A DNA stretch of 64,000 nt, taken from the NCBI GenBank assembly GCA_021296065.1, contig JAGWBD010000006.1, positions 1-64,000 of the forward strand, given 5' to 3'. Of this stretch, positions 1-7,274 are shown in pieces; positions within the stretch are counted from its first letter, which is position 1; every line of letters starts with the position of its first letter. The position numbers and the translations under genes are program-made. Origin of the DNA: Anaerolineae bacterium. Its GTDB lineage: Bacteria; Chloroflexota; Anaerolineae; Aggregatilineales; Phototrophicaceae. Under the pieces are notes generated by a model that made no database searches, was not told the origin of the DNA, and was given only the letters and a program-made list of their open reading frames with translations.

Positions 1-249
1 TGCCTTAAGGTCGACGATCAAATCAAGGTCCCGCCGGTAGCGCCGCATGGGCACGATGCCGGAGTTCATAAAGTCAAAATTCTTGACGAGAGGCGGGTCA
101 AGAGCGACGTTGAAATCAACGCCGACCCTGTTTTCGGGCGCGTTGGCGGCGCTGTCTGGCAAGCCGGACATGAGCACTTTTCCTTCAGAAAAACCGGCGA
201 GAAGCAGAAGGCCGGCGAGGACGATGCCCTGTGGCTTCAGTCTGGCCAC
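1..249 (-). CDS. Secreted protein, 3' part missing at window edge (possibly GH39-like hydrolase)
   Basis: An open frame runs from a GTG at 249 to the left edge (83 codons, no stop). A GGAG motif lies 10 nt before the GTG. The first ~22 residues look like a signal peptide: a basic start (VARLKPQG) followed by a leucine/alanine-rich core. The last visible part ends in PMRRYRRDLDLIVDLKA, which resembles the N-terminal 'RRY..DL.L...LKA' segment of family 39 glycoside hydrolases. That match is by eye and weak. It is the last visible gene of the minus-strand sugar-catabolism locus, 83 nt after the solute-binding protein gene, from which it is separated by a hairpin. A secreted hydrolase would fit the locus. 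Existence of the gene is fairly safe; the family is a guess. Confidence 0.55.
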   Translation of the reverse strand, partial: MARLKPQGIVLAGLLLLAGFSEGKVLMSGLPDSAANAPENRVGVDFNVALDPPLVKNFDFMNSGIVPMRRYRRDLDLIVDLKA

Positions 250-270
250 GCCTTGGCGTCTCCGTCAAAC

Positions 271-302
271 ATACTGGCGGCATGAAGGCATGCCGCCAGT
301 AT
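271..302 (-). terminator. 14-bp stem-loop after solute-binding protein gene
   Basis: Perfect inverted repeat: arms at 271-284 and 289-302 with a 4-nt loop. It lies 31 nt beyond the stop codon of the binding-protein gene on the minus strand and before the start of the next gene. There is no clear T-tract, so it may be an mRNA-stabilising or attenuating hairpin rather than a full terminator. Such hairpins commonly follow highly expressed binding-protein genes within ABC operons. Confidence 0.6.
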
Positions 303-332
303 CCAGTCACACACGTATTCCTGAAACGCGCG

Positions 333-1718
333 CTACTCCTGCATGACGGCATCCACCTGCGCGCAGATGCCGGCCAGCGCTTCTGCGGCCGATTTCCGGT
401 TGTTGAGGATGTCGTTCAGGGCGTCACCGAATCCGTCCGAACCCTGAATCTGGTCGGTCTTGTCGTTGTACATGCTCGGATAAGTTGTCAATTCCCAGTC
501 GAGAGGATCAAGTTGTGCCTCTTTGGTGTGCTCGGGTGCGTAGGGCGCATCGACAAAATATTCGCCGAGGGCAAAGTCCTGGTACGCAGGTATCAGCGTC
601 ATGATTGTACCGTAGTGCCCGACCGATCCCTCGGTGGCAAGCCATTTGACAAGATGCCAGGCGAGGTCCTTGTTGGCCGAACCGCTGTAAATGCTCCACA
701 TATGCACCTGGATGACCGTTGCATTGCCGGCTTCACCCGCCGGCAGCGGGGCGATGTCATAGTTCAGGCCGGGGTTCTGATCGTCGACCAGTTTGGCCTG
801 TTCAAATGACCCGTGCTGCATGGCCACCTGGCCGTCGACCCAGCGCAGGAAGCCAATCTGCTCCGCGTGGGCATCCGGCTTCACGGTGGAATGGTCGGTC
901 CACATAAGGTCCTGGATAAACTGCCAGGCACGGATGCTGTCGGGGTGCTCCAGGTTGCAACTTTGTCTGTCCGGCAGGGTCATCGCGCTGCCGCCAAAGG
1001 CAAACAGGATCGGATCGTAGCCATTGCCCCATGGCCAGACAAAGTGATTGTAATAACCCCATTGTTCGATCGCGGCCGGATCGAAATCCGCCGATGCGGG
1101 CGTATTGCCGTTGTTGTCCAGCGTTAACTGGATCGCCCACTCACGCACGTCGTTCCAGGTGTAGTCCCCGTCCGCCGGCGGATATGCCAGACCCGCGGCG
1201 TCGAACATGTCCCTGTTGTACCAGAGACTCTGAATGTTGAAGCCCATTGGCAGCCCGACAACCTGACTGTCGCGCAGGCTGGTCACGGCTTCAATGGTCA
1301 CTGAATTGAAATCGGCCAGGTCGACGTCCTCGTCGGCCTCAATCCAGGGTGTCAGGTCCTCCAGGACCCCGTCATTGGCCATGTCGTTGTAGTTCCAGCT
1401 GCCAGGCACGAACACGTCGGCCATCGTACCGCCCGCAATCAGGGTCTTGCAGGCGGCGTAGCTGGCCCCGCAGCCACCTGCGTCAACCAGTTCAATCTCG
1501 ACTTGCGGGAAGGTCTCCGTGTAGCGGGCAATAGCGGCTTCATAGGTATCTATGTCTGGCGGCCCGCCCCACATGAACACGGTGAGTTGCCCGGCGGGTT
1601 CTGCATCCTGGGCGACGGCAGGGACCAGCCCCAAAGATGTCAACAACAGGATGGCGAGAAGAATTGGAAGAACGCTTTTGTGTTGAAAACGGATCCGGTG
1701 TAATGAAAAGAAGTTCAT
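333..1718 (-). CDS. Extracellular solute-binding protein of a sugar ABC transporter (family 1)
   Basis: A 461-residue protein that captures a sugar or oligosaccharide outside the membrane and delivers it to an ABC permease. The start at 1718 is chosen because AGGGGAG lies 6 nt before the ATG and the product then begins with a good Sec signal: basic residues around 8-14, a hydrophobic core (LPILLAILLLTSLGLV) and a cleavage-like AVAQ near residue 37. The reading frame is open 25 codons further upstream, but that part has no ribosome-binding site. The mature part starts with a typical LTVFMWGG strand and has conserved family-1 features (GTMADVFVPGSWN, WNDVREWAIQLT, MQHGSFEQAK). No permease lies next to it; the MalFG-like pair at 13164-14989 in the same locus has its own binding protein, so the two may share permeases or bind different parts of the substrate. 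Confidence 0.9.
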   Translation of the reverse strand: MNFFSLHRIRFQHKSVLPILLAILLLTSLGLVPAVAQDAEPAGQLTVFMWGGPPDIDTYEAAIARYTETFPQVEIELVDAGGCGASYAACKTLIAGGTMADVFVPGSWNYNDMANDGVLEDLTPWIEADEDVDLADFNSVTIEAVTSLRDSQVVGLPMGFNIQSLWYNRDMFDAAGLAYPPADGDYTWNDVREWAIQLTLDNNGNTPASADFDPAAIEQWGYYNHFVWPWGNGYDPILFAFGGSAMTLPDRQSCNLEHPDSIRAWQFIQDLMWTDHSTVKPDAHAEQIGFLRWVDGQVAMQHGSFEQAKLVDDQNPGLNYDIAPLPAGEAGNATVIQVHMWSIYSGSANKDLAWHLVKWLATEGSVGHYGTIMTLIPAYQDFALGEYFVDAPYAPEHTKEAQLDPLDWELTTYPSMYNDKTDQIQGSDGFGDALNDILNNRKSAAEALAGICAQVDAVMQE

Positions 1719-1764
1719 TTCAGGCTCCCCTTGTATGGCAGCCTGCCTTGTGCAGGCTTTGGAT

Positions 1765-1780
1765 ACTATAACCGGGTCAA
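1765..1780 (-). promoter_or_regulatory. Candidate LacI-type operator overlapping a -10 element, before the second binding-protein gene
   Basis: On the minus strand TTGACCCGGTTATA (1780-1767) matches 11 of 14 positions of the perfect palindrome core TTGAACCGGTTCAA found at 17741-17754 in front of the LacI gene. A -10-like TATAGT (1770-1765) overlaps it, about 47 nt upstream of the start codon at 1718. No good -35 box is visible. This would allow the local repressor to control an internal promoter. Inference from a single imperfect match. Confidence 0.4.
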
Positions 1781-1851
1781 CCACCCAACGCATGTAAGAC
1801 GAAATAGACTCCCCTGCCCCAGGTCGCGCAGCGGAGAGGCGAAAAGGCAGA

Positions 1852-2622
1852 TTATATCTCTTCGCCAGCCGTGACCTGGCGATATGCGCGCATCAGGTCG
1901 GTCGGCGGCGTGCCGGCCGGGTTGTGGCCGTAGCGGTCGACGCCGCGCACCTGAAAGGCCTTGAAGAAGGGCCAGACGGAGAGATCGACCTTGACCTCGT
2001 TGCTGGAGTAGCGCAGGGTCAGGCCGCAGCGCAGCCGGTCAGAATCGTTGGCGTCCGAGCCGTGCAGGATGTTGTCGTCGTGCAGGCTGACCTGCCCCGC
2101 CTTCAGTTCCAGGTGAACGGCATCGTCAAAAGAGAAGTCCCCGCCCGTGGCGCGCGAGGGCAGCACGTCGCTCGTGCTTTCCGAGTCCTCGTGCGTGATG
2201 TGCTGCGCGCGGTGCGTGCCGGGGATGACCTTCATCGCGCCGTTGGCCGCGTCGCTGTCCTCGAAGGCGACCCACACGGTGACGGAATTGTGCGGCGCGA
2301 GCGGCCAGAAGAAAGCGTCCTGATGCCAGGGCGTGGTCTTCTCATCGCCGGGGTCCTTGCTGAAGAACTGCGAGCCCCAGATGTAAAAGTCCGGCCCGAG
2401 GATGGGCTCGACGAGATCCAGGATGCGCGGCTCGCTGGCGACGGCCCAGAGCTCGCGGTCCTCGCCATGCCACCAGTCCATCTCCTGGGTGGAGACGCCC
2501 GGCGGCAGCAGTTTCCGCAGTCGCCAGTAAAGCTGGCGCAGGGGTTCGACCTCCGTCGGGTTGTAAACCGGGATCGGGCAGAGATAACCCTGCTGCCTGT
2601 ATTTCGCCACGTCAACGGTCAT
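1852..2622 (-). CDS. Phytanoyl-CoA dioxygenase (PhyH) family Fe(II)/2-oxoglutarate oxygenase
   Basis: A 256-residue protein of the PhyH family: non-haem iron oxygenases that hydroxylate a small organic substrate using 2-oxoglutarate and O2. The metal triad is visible: H100 and D102 in PWHQDAFF, and the distal H187 in HDDNILHGSD; R198 or R204 (RCGLTLRY) would hold 2-oxoglutarate. The start at 2622 follows AAGGAG with 6-nt spacing. The open frame upstream only shadows the isomerase gene. It lies 26 nt after the isomerase gene and belongs to the sugar-catabolism locus. The substrate is unknown; oxidation of a sugar derivative or a methylated or ether-linked group is a guess from context. Confidence 0.88.
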   Translation of the reverse strand: MTVDVAKYRQQGYLCPIPVYNPTEVEPLRQLYWRLRKLLPPGVSTQEMDWWHGEDRELWAVASEPRILDLVEPILGPDFYIWGSQFFSKDPGDEKTTPWHQDAFFWPLAPHNSVTVWVAFEDSDAANGAMKVIPGTHRAQHITHEDSESTSDVLPSRATGGDFSFDDAVHLELKAGQVSLHDDNILHGSDANDSDRLRCGLTLRYSSNEVKVDLSVWPFFKAFQVRGVDRYGHNPAGTPPTDLMRAYRQVTAGEEI

Positions 2623-2648
2623 GTTGAACTCCTTTGAGGCCGCGCCTG

Positions 2649-4034
2649 TCAGCGCACGACGATGGGGCGGATGTCCAGCACACGGCAAGTCTCCTCCAGA
2701 TGCGGAATGAAATCGCCATAAACCAGGCTGAGGTGATTGCTGCGCAGTTCGCGCGCGACAGCGCGCGGGTCGGCGTCCAGCCGGACGAAGGCATGCGGCG
2801 AAAAGTCCCAGTGCGTTTCCTGCAGTTTCTCGTGCGGCACGTCGAGGCACTCGCCGCCGGTGATCAGCATCACGTGCTCGCCGGCCTGGCGGGTGATGCG
2901 CGCCAGGGTGACGCGGCCGGGTTTGTTGACGGCCTGGGGCGCGGCGCCGCCCAGTTTCCATTCGAACTCCTGGAAGCCGTGCTCGACCCAGTGCACCTGG
3001 CTGCGGTCCTTCGCCAGGGTGGTGGCTTGCGAGCCGCAGTTGGAGATCCAGATTTCGCCCTCGACGAGGCGGATGGTGCGAACGTCGCCGAACATGACCG
3101 GCGCGCCGCCGAGGTGCTTGAGAATCTGCATGGTGAGGGCGCCGTTGGAATCGGACTCGCAGGAGCAGCAGATGGCCTCCTTGTCGCCGTCGGCGTCGGA
3201 GCTGTCGTTGAGCAGGGCGATGGTGGTGCAGAAGGTGGTGAAGAGCACCGGCGTCTCCGGCAGGCAGCGTACGGAGACAAAATCGAAGCCGCGTTCGGTG
3301 ATCAGGCGGCGCGAGGCGAGGTACATTTTCATGGCGGCGCGCATCACCTCGTCCTTCACCTGAATCGAGCCGAAGACCTCATGGCTCCAGGCGAGATGCG
3401 ACTCCACCTCCGCGTCGGGCATCTTCTGCGCGAGGTCGATGATCTCGCTCTGGTCCCAGGATTCAATCTCCACGCCGAACTGGCGGCGCCACTGGTTGGC
3501 GTCCACGGCGGCGGTCAGCATGCCCAGCGAACGCGAGCCCATCAGGCCGTAGACCTGGCCGCGCAGGCGGCTGCCGGCTGCCGCGCCGAGGCAGCGCACC
3601 GCCAGTTCCCGCAACGCCACCGGGTCATCGAAGTCGCCATAGACGAGGCAGTTGGTGATGCCGGCCTCATCAAGCGAACCGCGCACCACGCTGGCGCCGA
3701 CGATGCCGACGGCGGCGATGTCGGTGTTGGTCCAGACGACGACCGGCACCTCGCACTCGAGGGCGGTCTCAACCACGCTGGTGCCGTAACTCCAGCGGGC
3801 GACGTAGACCACCAGCACGTGGACGTCGGCGTTGCGCAACATGCGTCCGTGGGCACGGGCCTGCTGCAGCGAGGTGGTGAACCCCTCGGGCGCGACGACC
3901 TCGACGCCGAAGCCTTCGAGAATCTGGCGCGCCTCGGCGAACATCTTGCGCGACGGGGCGCGCACTTCCTCGCCCCAAACGTCGTGCAACTCGGGCGACA
4001 TGCTGCAGATCAGACCGATGCGGGCCTTGCTCAT
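2649..4034 (-). CDS. L-fucose/L-arabinose isomerase-like protein
   Basis: A 461-residue protein resembling the FucI/AraA-type sugar isomerase superfamily, which interconverts aldoses and ketoses using a divalent metal. The N-terminal half has the Rossmann-like layout of this family (RIGLICSMSPELHDVWGEE, VVVWTNTD, GLMGSRSLGM). The C-terminal half has a conserved-looking ESDSNGALTMQILKHLGG segment and a final substrate-binding part (GGECLDVPHE, HAFVRLDADPRAVARELRSNH). Its start overlaps the stop of the dehydrogenase gene by 4 nt (ATGA), so the two are translationally coupled. In context it should isomerise the sugar released by the two hydrolases upstream. A sulfoquinovose- or deoxysugar-isomerase-type role is possible but not shown. 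Confidence 0.78.
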   Translation of the reverse strand: MSKARIGLICSMSPELHDVWGEEVRAPSRKMFAEARQILEGFGVEVVAPEGFTTSLQQARAHGRMLRNADVHVLVVYVARWSYGTSVVETALECEVPVVVWTNTDIAAVGIVGASVVRGSLDEAGITNCLVYGDFDDPVALRELAVRCLGAAAGSRLRGQVYGLMGSRSLGMLTAAVDANQWRRQFGVEIESWDQSEIIDLAQKMPDAEVESHLAWSHEVFGSIQVKDEVMRAAMKMYLASRRLITERGFDFVSVRCLPETPVLFTTFCTTIALLNDSSDADGDKEAICCSCESDSNGALTMQILKHLGGAPVMFGDVRTIRLVEGEIWISNCGSQATTLAKDRSQVHWVEHGFQEFEWKLGGAAPQAVNKPGRVTLARITRQAGEHVMLITGGECLDVPHEKLQETHWDFSPHAFVRLDADPRAVARELRSNHLSLVYGDFIPHLEETCRVLDIRPIVVR

Positions 4035-5050
4035 GGCGACGTCGTCCCATCCCGCAGGGCGCTGAGCTGGCCCCAGGCGCGCTCGCTGACAAAGATGCCC
4101 TCGCGCTGGCGACGTTCCATTTCGCGGGCCTCGGGCTCGCCGGGGATCAGAATTTCGCTGAAGCCGGGCCGCAGGCGGCTGCTGCGGATGTAGTCCAGCA
4201 GATCGCGAACTTCGGTCTCAAATTCCTCCATTGTGACGAAGGCCGTCGGGTTGATGGCGATGATCAGGGTGGCGTTGTGCCAGTCGGGCGGATTCGCCTG
4301 GCTGGTGCCGCCGCCGCTGAGCGCGCCGGCCAGCACGTCCACGACCACGCCGATAGCAAAACCCTTGTGACCTCCAAGTGGTAGCAGCGAACCGGCGTTG
4401 AAGTCGGCGGCGTCGCTGGTGTCCTTGCCCTCGCTGTCGATCACCCAGCCGATTGGCAGGGGCTCGTCGCGCAGCTGCTTGATGTTGACCTTGCCGCCGG
4501 CCACGACGGTCGGCGAAATGTCGACCATGATGTCCAGCCCCGGCGCGGGGATGCCCCAGGCGAAGGGGTTCACCGAGAGGCGTCGCTCCACACCGCCCCA
4601 GGGGGCCACCAGCTGGGCCCCGCCCTGGCCGTTGACGGTGACGAAGCCGATCAGGCCGGCGGCGGCGATCTGCTCCGCATATTCGCCGAGGCGACCGATG
4701 TGGCTGCAGTTGCGGATGGTCACGGCGGCGATGGCGCCCGCGCGGGCCTTGTCAATGGCGATGTTGGCGGCGCGCCAGGCCGCCAGTTGACCGAGTCCCC
4801 CGTGGGCGTCCAGCACGGCGTGGGATGGACTTTCGCGAATTGTCTCCAGTTCCGCGCCGAACCTGATGTCGCCCTTGCGCCAGAGACCGACGTAGTTGGT
4901 CATCATGTGCACGCCGTGGGAATCATGGCCGCGCAGGTTGCTGCCGACCAGATGGTCCTGCAGGCGCGCGATTTCCTCGTCGCCGGCGCCCAGCGGCGCG
5001 AAGATGTCGGCGACGGTCTGGCGCAGTTGTTCAGCGGTCAAGACGGGCAT
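4031..5050 (-). CDS. Ldh2-family NAD(P)-dependent malate/lactate/sugar-acid dehydrogenase
   Basis: A 339-residue member of the Ldh2/MdhII-like family (malate, L-lactate, ureidoglycolate and 2,3-diketo-L-gulonate reductases), which oxidises 2-hydroxy acids or reduces 2-oxo acids with NAD(P). Signature segments are RGHDSHGVHMM (residues ~40-50, with the catalytic His), RNCSHIGRLGEYAE and PLGGHKGFAI. AGGAG lies 5 nt before the ATG. Its stop overlaps the isomerase start by 4 nt. In a locus that ends in a 2-oxoacid dehydrogenase, conversion of a hydroxy acid to a 2-oxo acid is a sensible role. Confidence 0.9.
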   Translation of the reverse strand: MPVLTAEQLRQTVADIFAPLGAGDEEIARLQDHLVGSNLRGHDSHGVHMMTNYVGLWRKGDIRFGAELETIRESPSHAVLDAHGGLGQLAAWRAANIAIDKARAGAIAAVTIRNCSHIGRLGEYAEQIAAAGLIGFVTVNGQGGAQLVAPWGGVERRLSVNPFAWGIPAPGLDIMVDISPTVVAGGKVNIKQLRDEPLPIGWVIDSEGKDTSDAADFNAGSLLPLGGHKGFAIGVVVDVLAGALSGGGTSQANPPDWHNATLIIAINPTAFVTMEEFETEVRDLLDYIRSSRLRPGFSEILIPGEPEAREMERRQREGIFVSERAWGQLSALRDGTTSP

Positions 5051-5123
5051 GGTGTCTCCTGTCTGGTCATGGTCTGCGACTCCTCATTCCCCTGCTCTTC
5101 CCGGGGTCCGGGCTGCTGCATCT

Positions 5124-7211
5124 CTACTCATACTCCAGGGCCAGCATGGCGAAGGTCTCGAAGCGCGGCACGGCGATTTCGGCCATGCCGTTGTCAACGG
5201 TGAAGGACAGTTCCTCTCCGTCAGGCAGCAGGATGGCGCGGCACGCCTTGCGGCCCTCAAGCGCGAGTCGCAGGCGCGCATCATGGATGGGCACCTGGGG
5301 AAAGACGTCCTGGAAATTGACCAGGTTGGCCAGCAAACGGCTGCGGTCGGGCTGGTCGAAAAGCGTGACCTCGACCACCGGCGGCGCATCGGCCTCGAAG
5401 GAGAAATCGTCGCAAAGTTCACGGACGAGGTTGAGGAAAACCCCGGACAGGTGCTCGTGACGCTCAATGCCGCTGGTGACGTAGATGGCGCTGCCACTGC
5501 CATACTCATTGCGGACGATGCCGGCCATGTCGGTGTGGAAGCCGGGCGGGTCATTGTGCAGCGAGGTGAAGGTGATCGCGTCGGCGGGCACGGTGTAGGG
5601 CAGCGTGATGGTGGCCAGGGTCGTAACGTCCTGATTGGGCCTGACGATGAGTTGCGATTCGGCGAGGCCGGCGGGGTGCTGGCGCGTGGCGGGCGCGAAG
5701 AGCGGGTCCGTCGCCTCCACGGGTGCAAGGTAGGTGAAGGTCTCGACGGTTTCACCGGAAAAGTGGACGCCGAAAACGTCGGCCAGCATGAAGTCGTTAT
5801 GGCGATGGCCGTCGCGGGTGACGAGCGAGGTGTTGCGGCTGGCGTAGAGTCTTCCGCCCTGGCGCACGTACTCGCGAAAAGCGTTCACCTCTTCCTCGTT
5901 CATCATCAGCACGTCCGGCAGGATGATGACCTTGTGGCGTGACAGCTGGCCGAGGCTGGTGTCTGTGATGACGCCGAAAGGAATGTGCTGGTCCCGCAGG
6001 GCGCGGCAGGCGCCGACAACAGCGTCGGTGTGGGAGGAGGAGTGTGCGAGTCCCGGGCCTTCGACGTGTTTGCCATTGTCGGCCCAGTTGCATTTGGAGT
6101 TAAGGCTGTAGTAAACGGCGATGTCCTGTTGCAATTCACCGCCCATGTGTGGCTCATAGCGCTGCGTCCGGCCCCAGATCTCGCCCATGCGCTCGAAAGT
6201 GGTGGGCTCAAGCGTGCCAACGGGATCAATCGAAGTGATGTAGATGAAGGCGCAGCCGTCGGCGATGGCGGAACTGGCGGCGGCCTCCAGCAGCCCGCGT
6301 GACTTTATGGCCGTGTAGTTGGCGAGCGAAATGGAGACGCAGGTCTCGAAACCGACGGGGCGATTGGGACTCAGGTTGTAGAAGAGCTTGCGCACCAGCG
6401 AGCCCTGGATGGTCCCGCCGTAGAAATCGCCCTGCAGATAGGTGTTCTGCATGGGCAGGCGGCTGTCCACGCCGAAGCGCCAGCCGGCCTCGTGCGGGAT
6501 GGAGGAAGCCTGGTGTTCGACCGAGAGATCGGGGTTGGCGGCGAGGGCGGTTTGGGTCTGGCGTTCGGCGAATTCGGCCATCCAGCGTTCGCGGGAGCGC
6601 TGGAAGGCGACCCAGCGCGGGTCTTCCCAGTTGATGATTTCAGGGATTTCGCCGCCGACCTCTTCGGCGTAGCGTCGGCGGCAGTGGCGGCAGTAACAGG
6701 GCCGCGGCCAGAAGGTCATGTCCATGCGAATGCCCTCGACGTCGAAGGACTCGCAGATTTCGCGGGTGAGGTCGCGCGTGTAGTCGCGATAGGGCGAGTT
6801 GACGCAACAGAGCCCGGCGCGATGGGTGGAGGTGCTGCTGATGTCATCGGCGATGCCGCGGCCGTGGGTGTCCTTGACCTTCCAGTCGTCGTGGTTGCGG
6901 CAGGCCCAGGTGTCCCACACGAGGCTCATGTAAAGCACGACCTTGAGGCCGTGACGGCGCGCCTCGTCGATGACCTCCTGCGGCAGATTGCGGCCCTTGA
7001 GGTTGGCGTGTACGGGCGCGACCTTCGAGGGATAGAAGGCCTGCCCCACCACGGACTGGGCGTACATGAACATGGCCTGGGCATTGGACCGACGGATCAT
7101 GCCGACGTAGTGTTCGGCGTCGAAGCTGGTGAGAAAGTCGGCATTGGCGTCGGTGATGTGCTGGTCGACAACAGCGCGACGGTAAATGTCCTTGTACCAG
7201 GGCTGGGTCAT
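5124..7211 (-). CDS. GHL6-like glycoside hydrolase with beta-galactosidase trimerisation-type domain (copy A)
   Basis: A 695-residue protein without a signal peptide, so probably cytoplasmic. Residues ~1-330 form a TIM-barrel-like half resembling hypothetical glycosyl hydrolase family GHL6 (AFYPSKVAPVHAN, GLKVVLYMSLVWDT, SFDVEGIRMDMTFWP, CYCRHCRRRY, LSVEHQASS). The Asp in GIRMDMTFWP and the Glu in VEHQAS are the best candidates for catalytic residues. Residues ~370-560 look like the flavodoxin-like trimerisation domain of GH42 beta-galactosidases (KVIILPDVLMMNEEEVNAFREYVRQGGRLYAS). The C-terminal beta domain ends PRFETFAMLALEYE. It lies 63 nt after copy B, with which it shares the full layout. 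Substrate unknown; likely an internalised oligosaccharide or glycoside. Confidence 0.8.
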   Translation of the reverse strand: MTQPWYKDIYRRAVVDQHITDANADFLTSFDAEHYVGMIRRSNAQAMFMYAQSVVGQAFYPSKVAPVHANLKGRNLPQEVIDEARRHGLKVVLYMSLVWDTWACRNHDDWKVKDTHGRGIADDISSTSTHRAGLCCVNSPYRDYTRDLTREICESFDVEGIRMDMTFWPRPCYCRHCRRRYAEEVGGEIPEIINWEDPRWVAFQRSRERWMAEFAERQTQTALAANPDLSVEHQASSIPHEAGWRFGVDSRLPMQNTYLQGDFYGGTIQGSLVRKLFYNLSPNRPVGFETCVSISLANYTAIKSRGLLEAAASSAIADGCAFIYITSIDPVGTLEPTTFERMGEIWGRTQRYEPHMGGELQQDIAVYYSLNSKCNWADNGKHVEGPGLAHSSSHTDAVVGACRALRDQHIPFGVITDTSLGQLSRHKVIILPDVLMMNEEEVNAFREYVRQGGRLYASRNTSLVTRDGHRHNDFMLADVFGVHFSGETVETFTYLAPVEATDPLFAPATRQHPAGLAESQLIVRPNQDVTTLATITLPYTVPADAITFTSLHNDPPGFHTDMAGIVRNEYGSGSAIYVTSGIERHEHLSGVFLNLVRELCDDFSFEADAPPVVEVTLFDQPDRSRLLANLVNFQDVFPQVPIHDARLRLALEGRKACRAILLPDGEELSFTVDNGMAEIAVPRFETFAMLALEYE

Positions 7212-7274
7212 TTTTGCCTCTTCAAAAAAGAAAGGATGAAAGCGAATTCTTGCTGATGACTTCGGTCCGCATCG

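Noticed and set aside
271-302. Possible CRISPR or other repeat array
   Set aside because: Only a single hairpin; no spaced direct repeats here or anywhere in the window.
2612-2961. N-terminal extension of the PhyH protein upstream of 2622
   Set aside because: The extra ~113 codons lie over the isomerase gene, are Arg/Pro/Ala-rich, and a strong ribosome-binding site marks the ATG at 2622.
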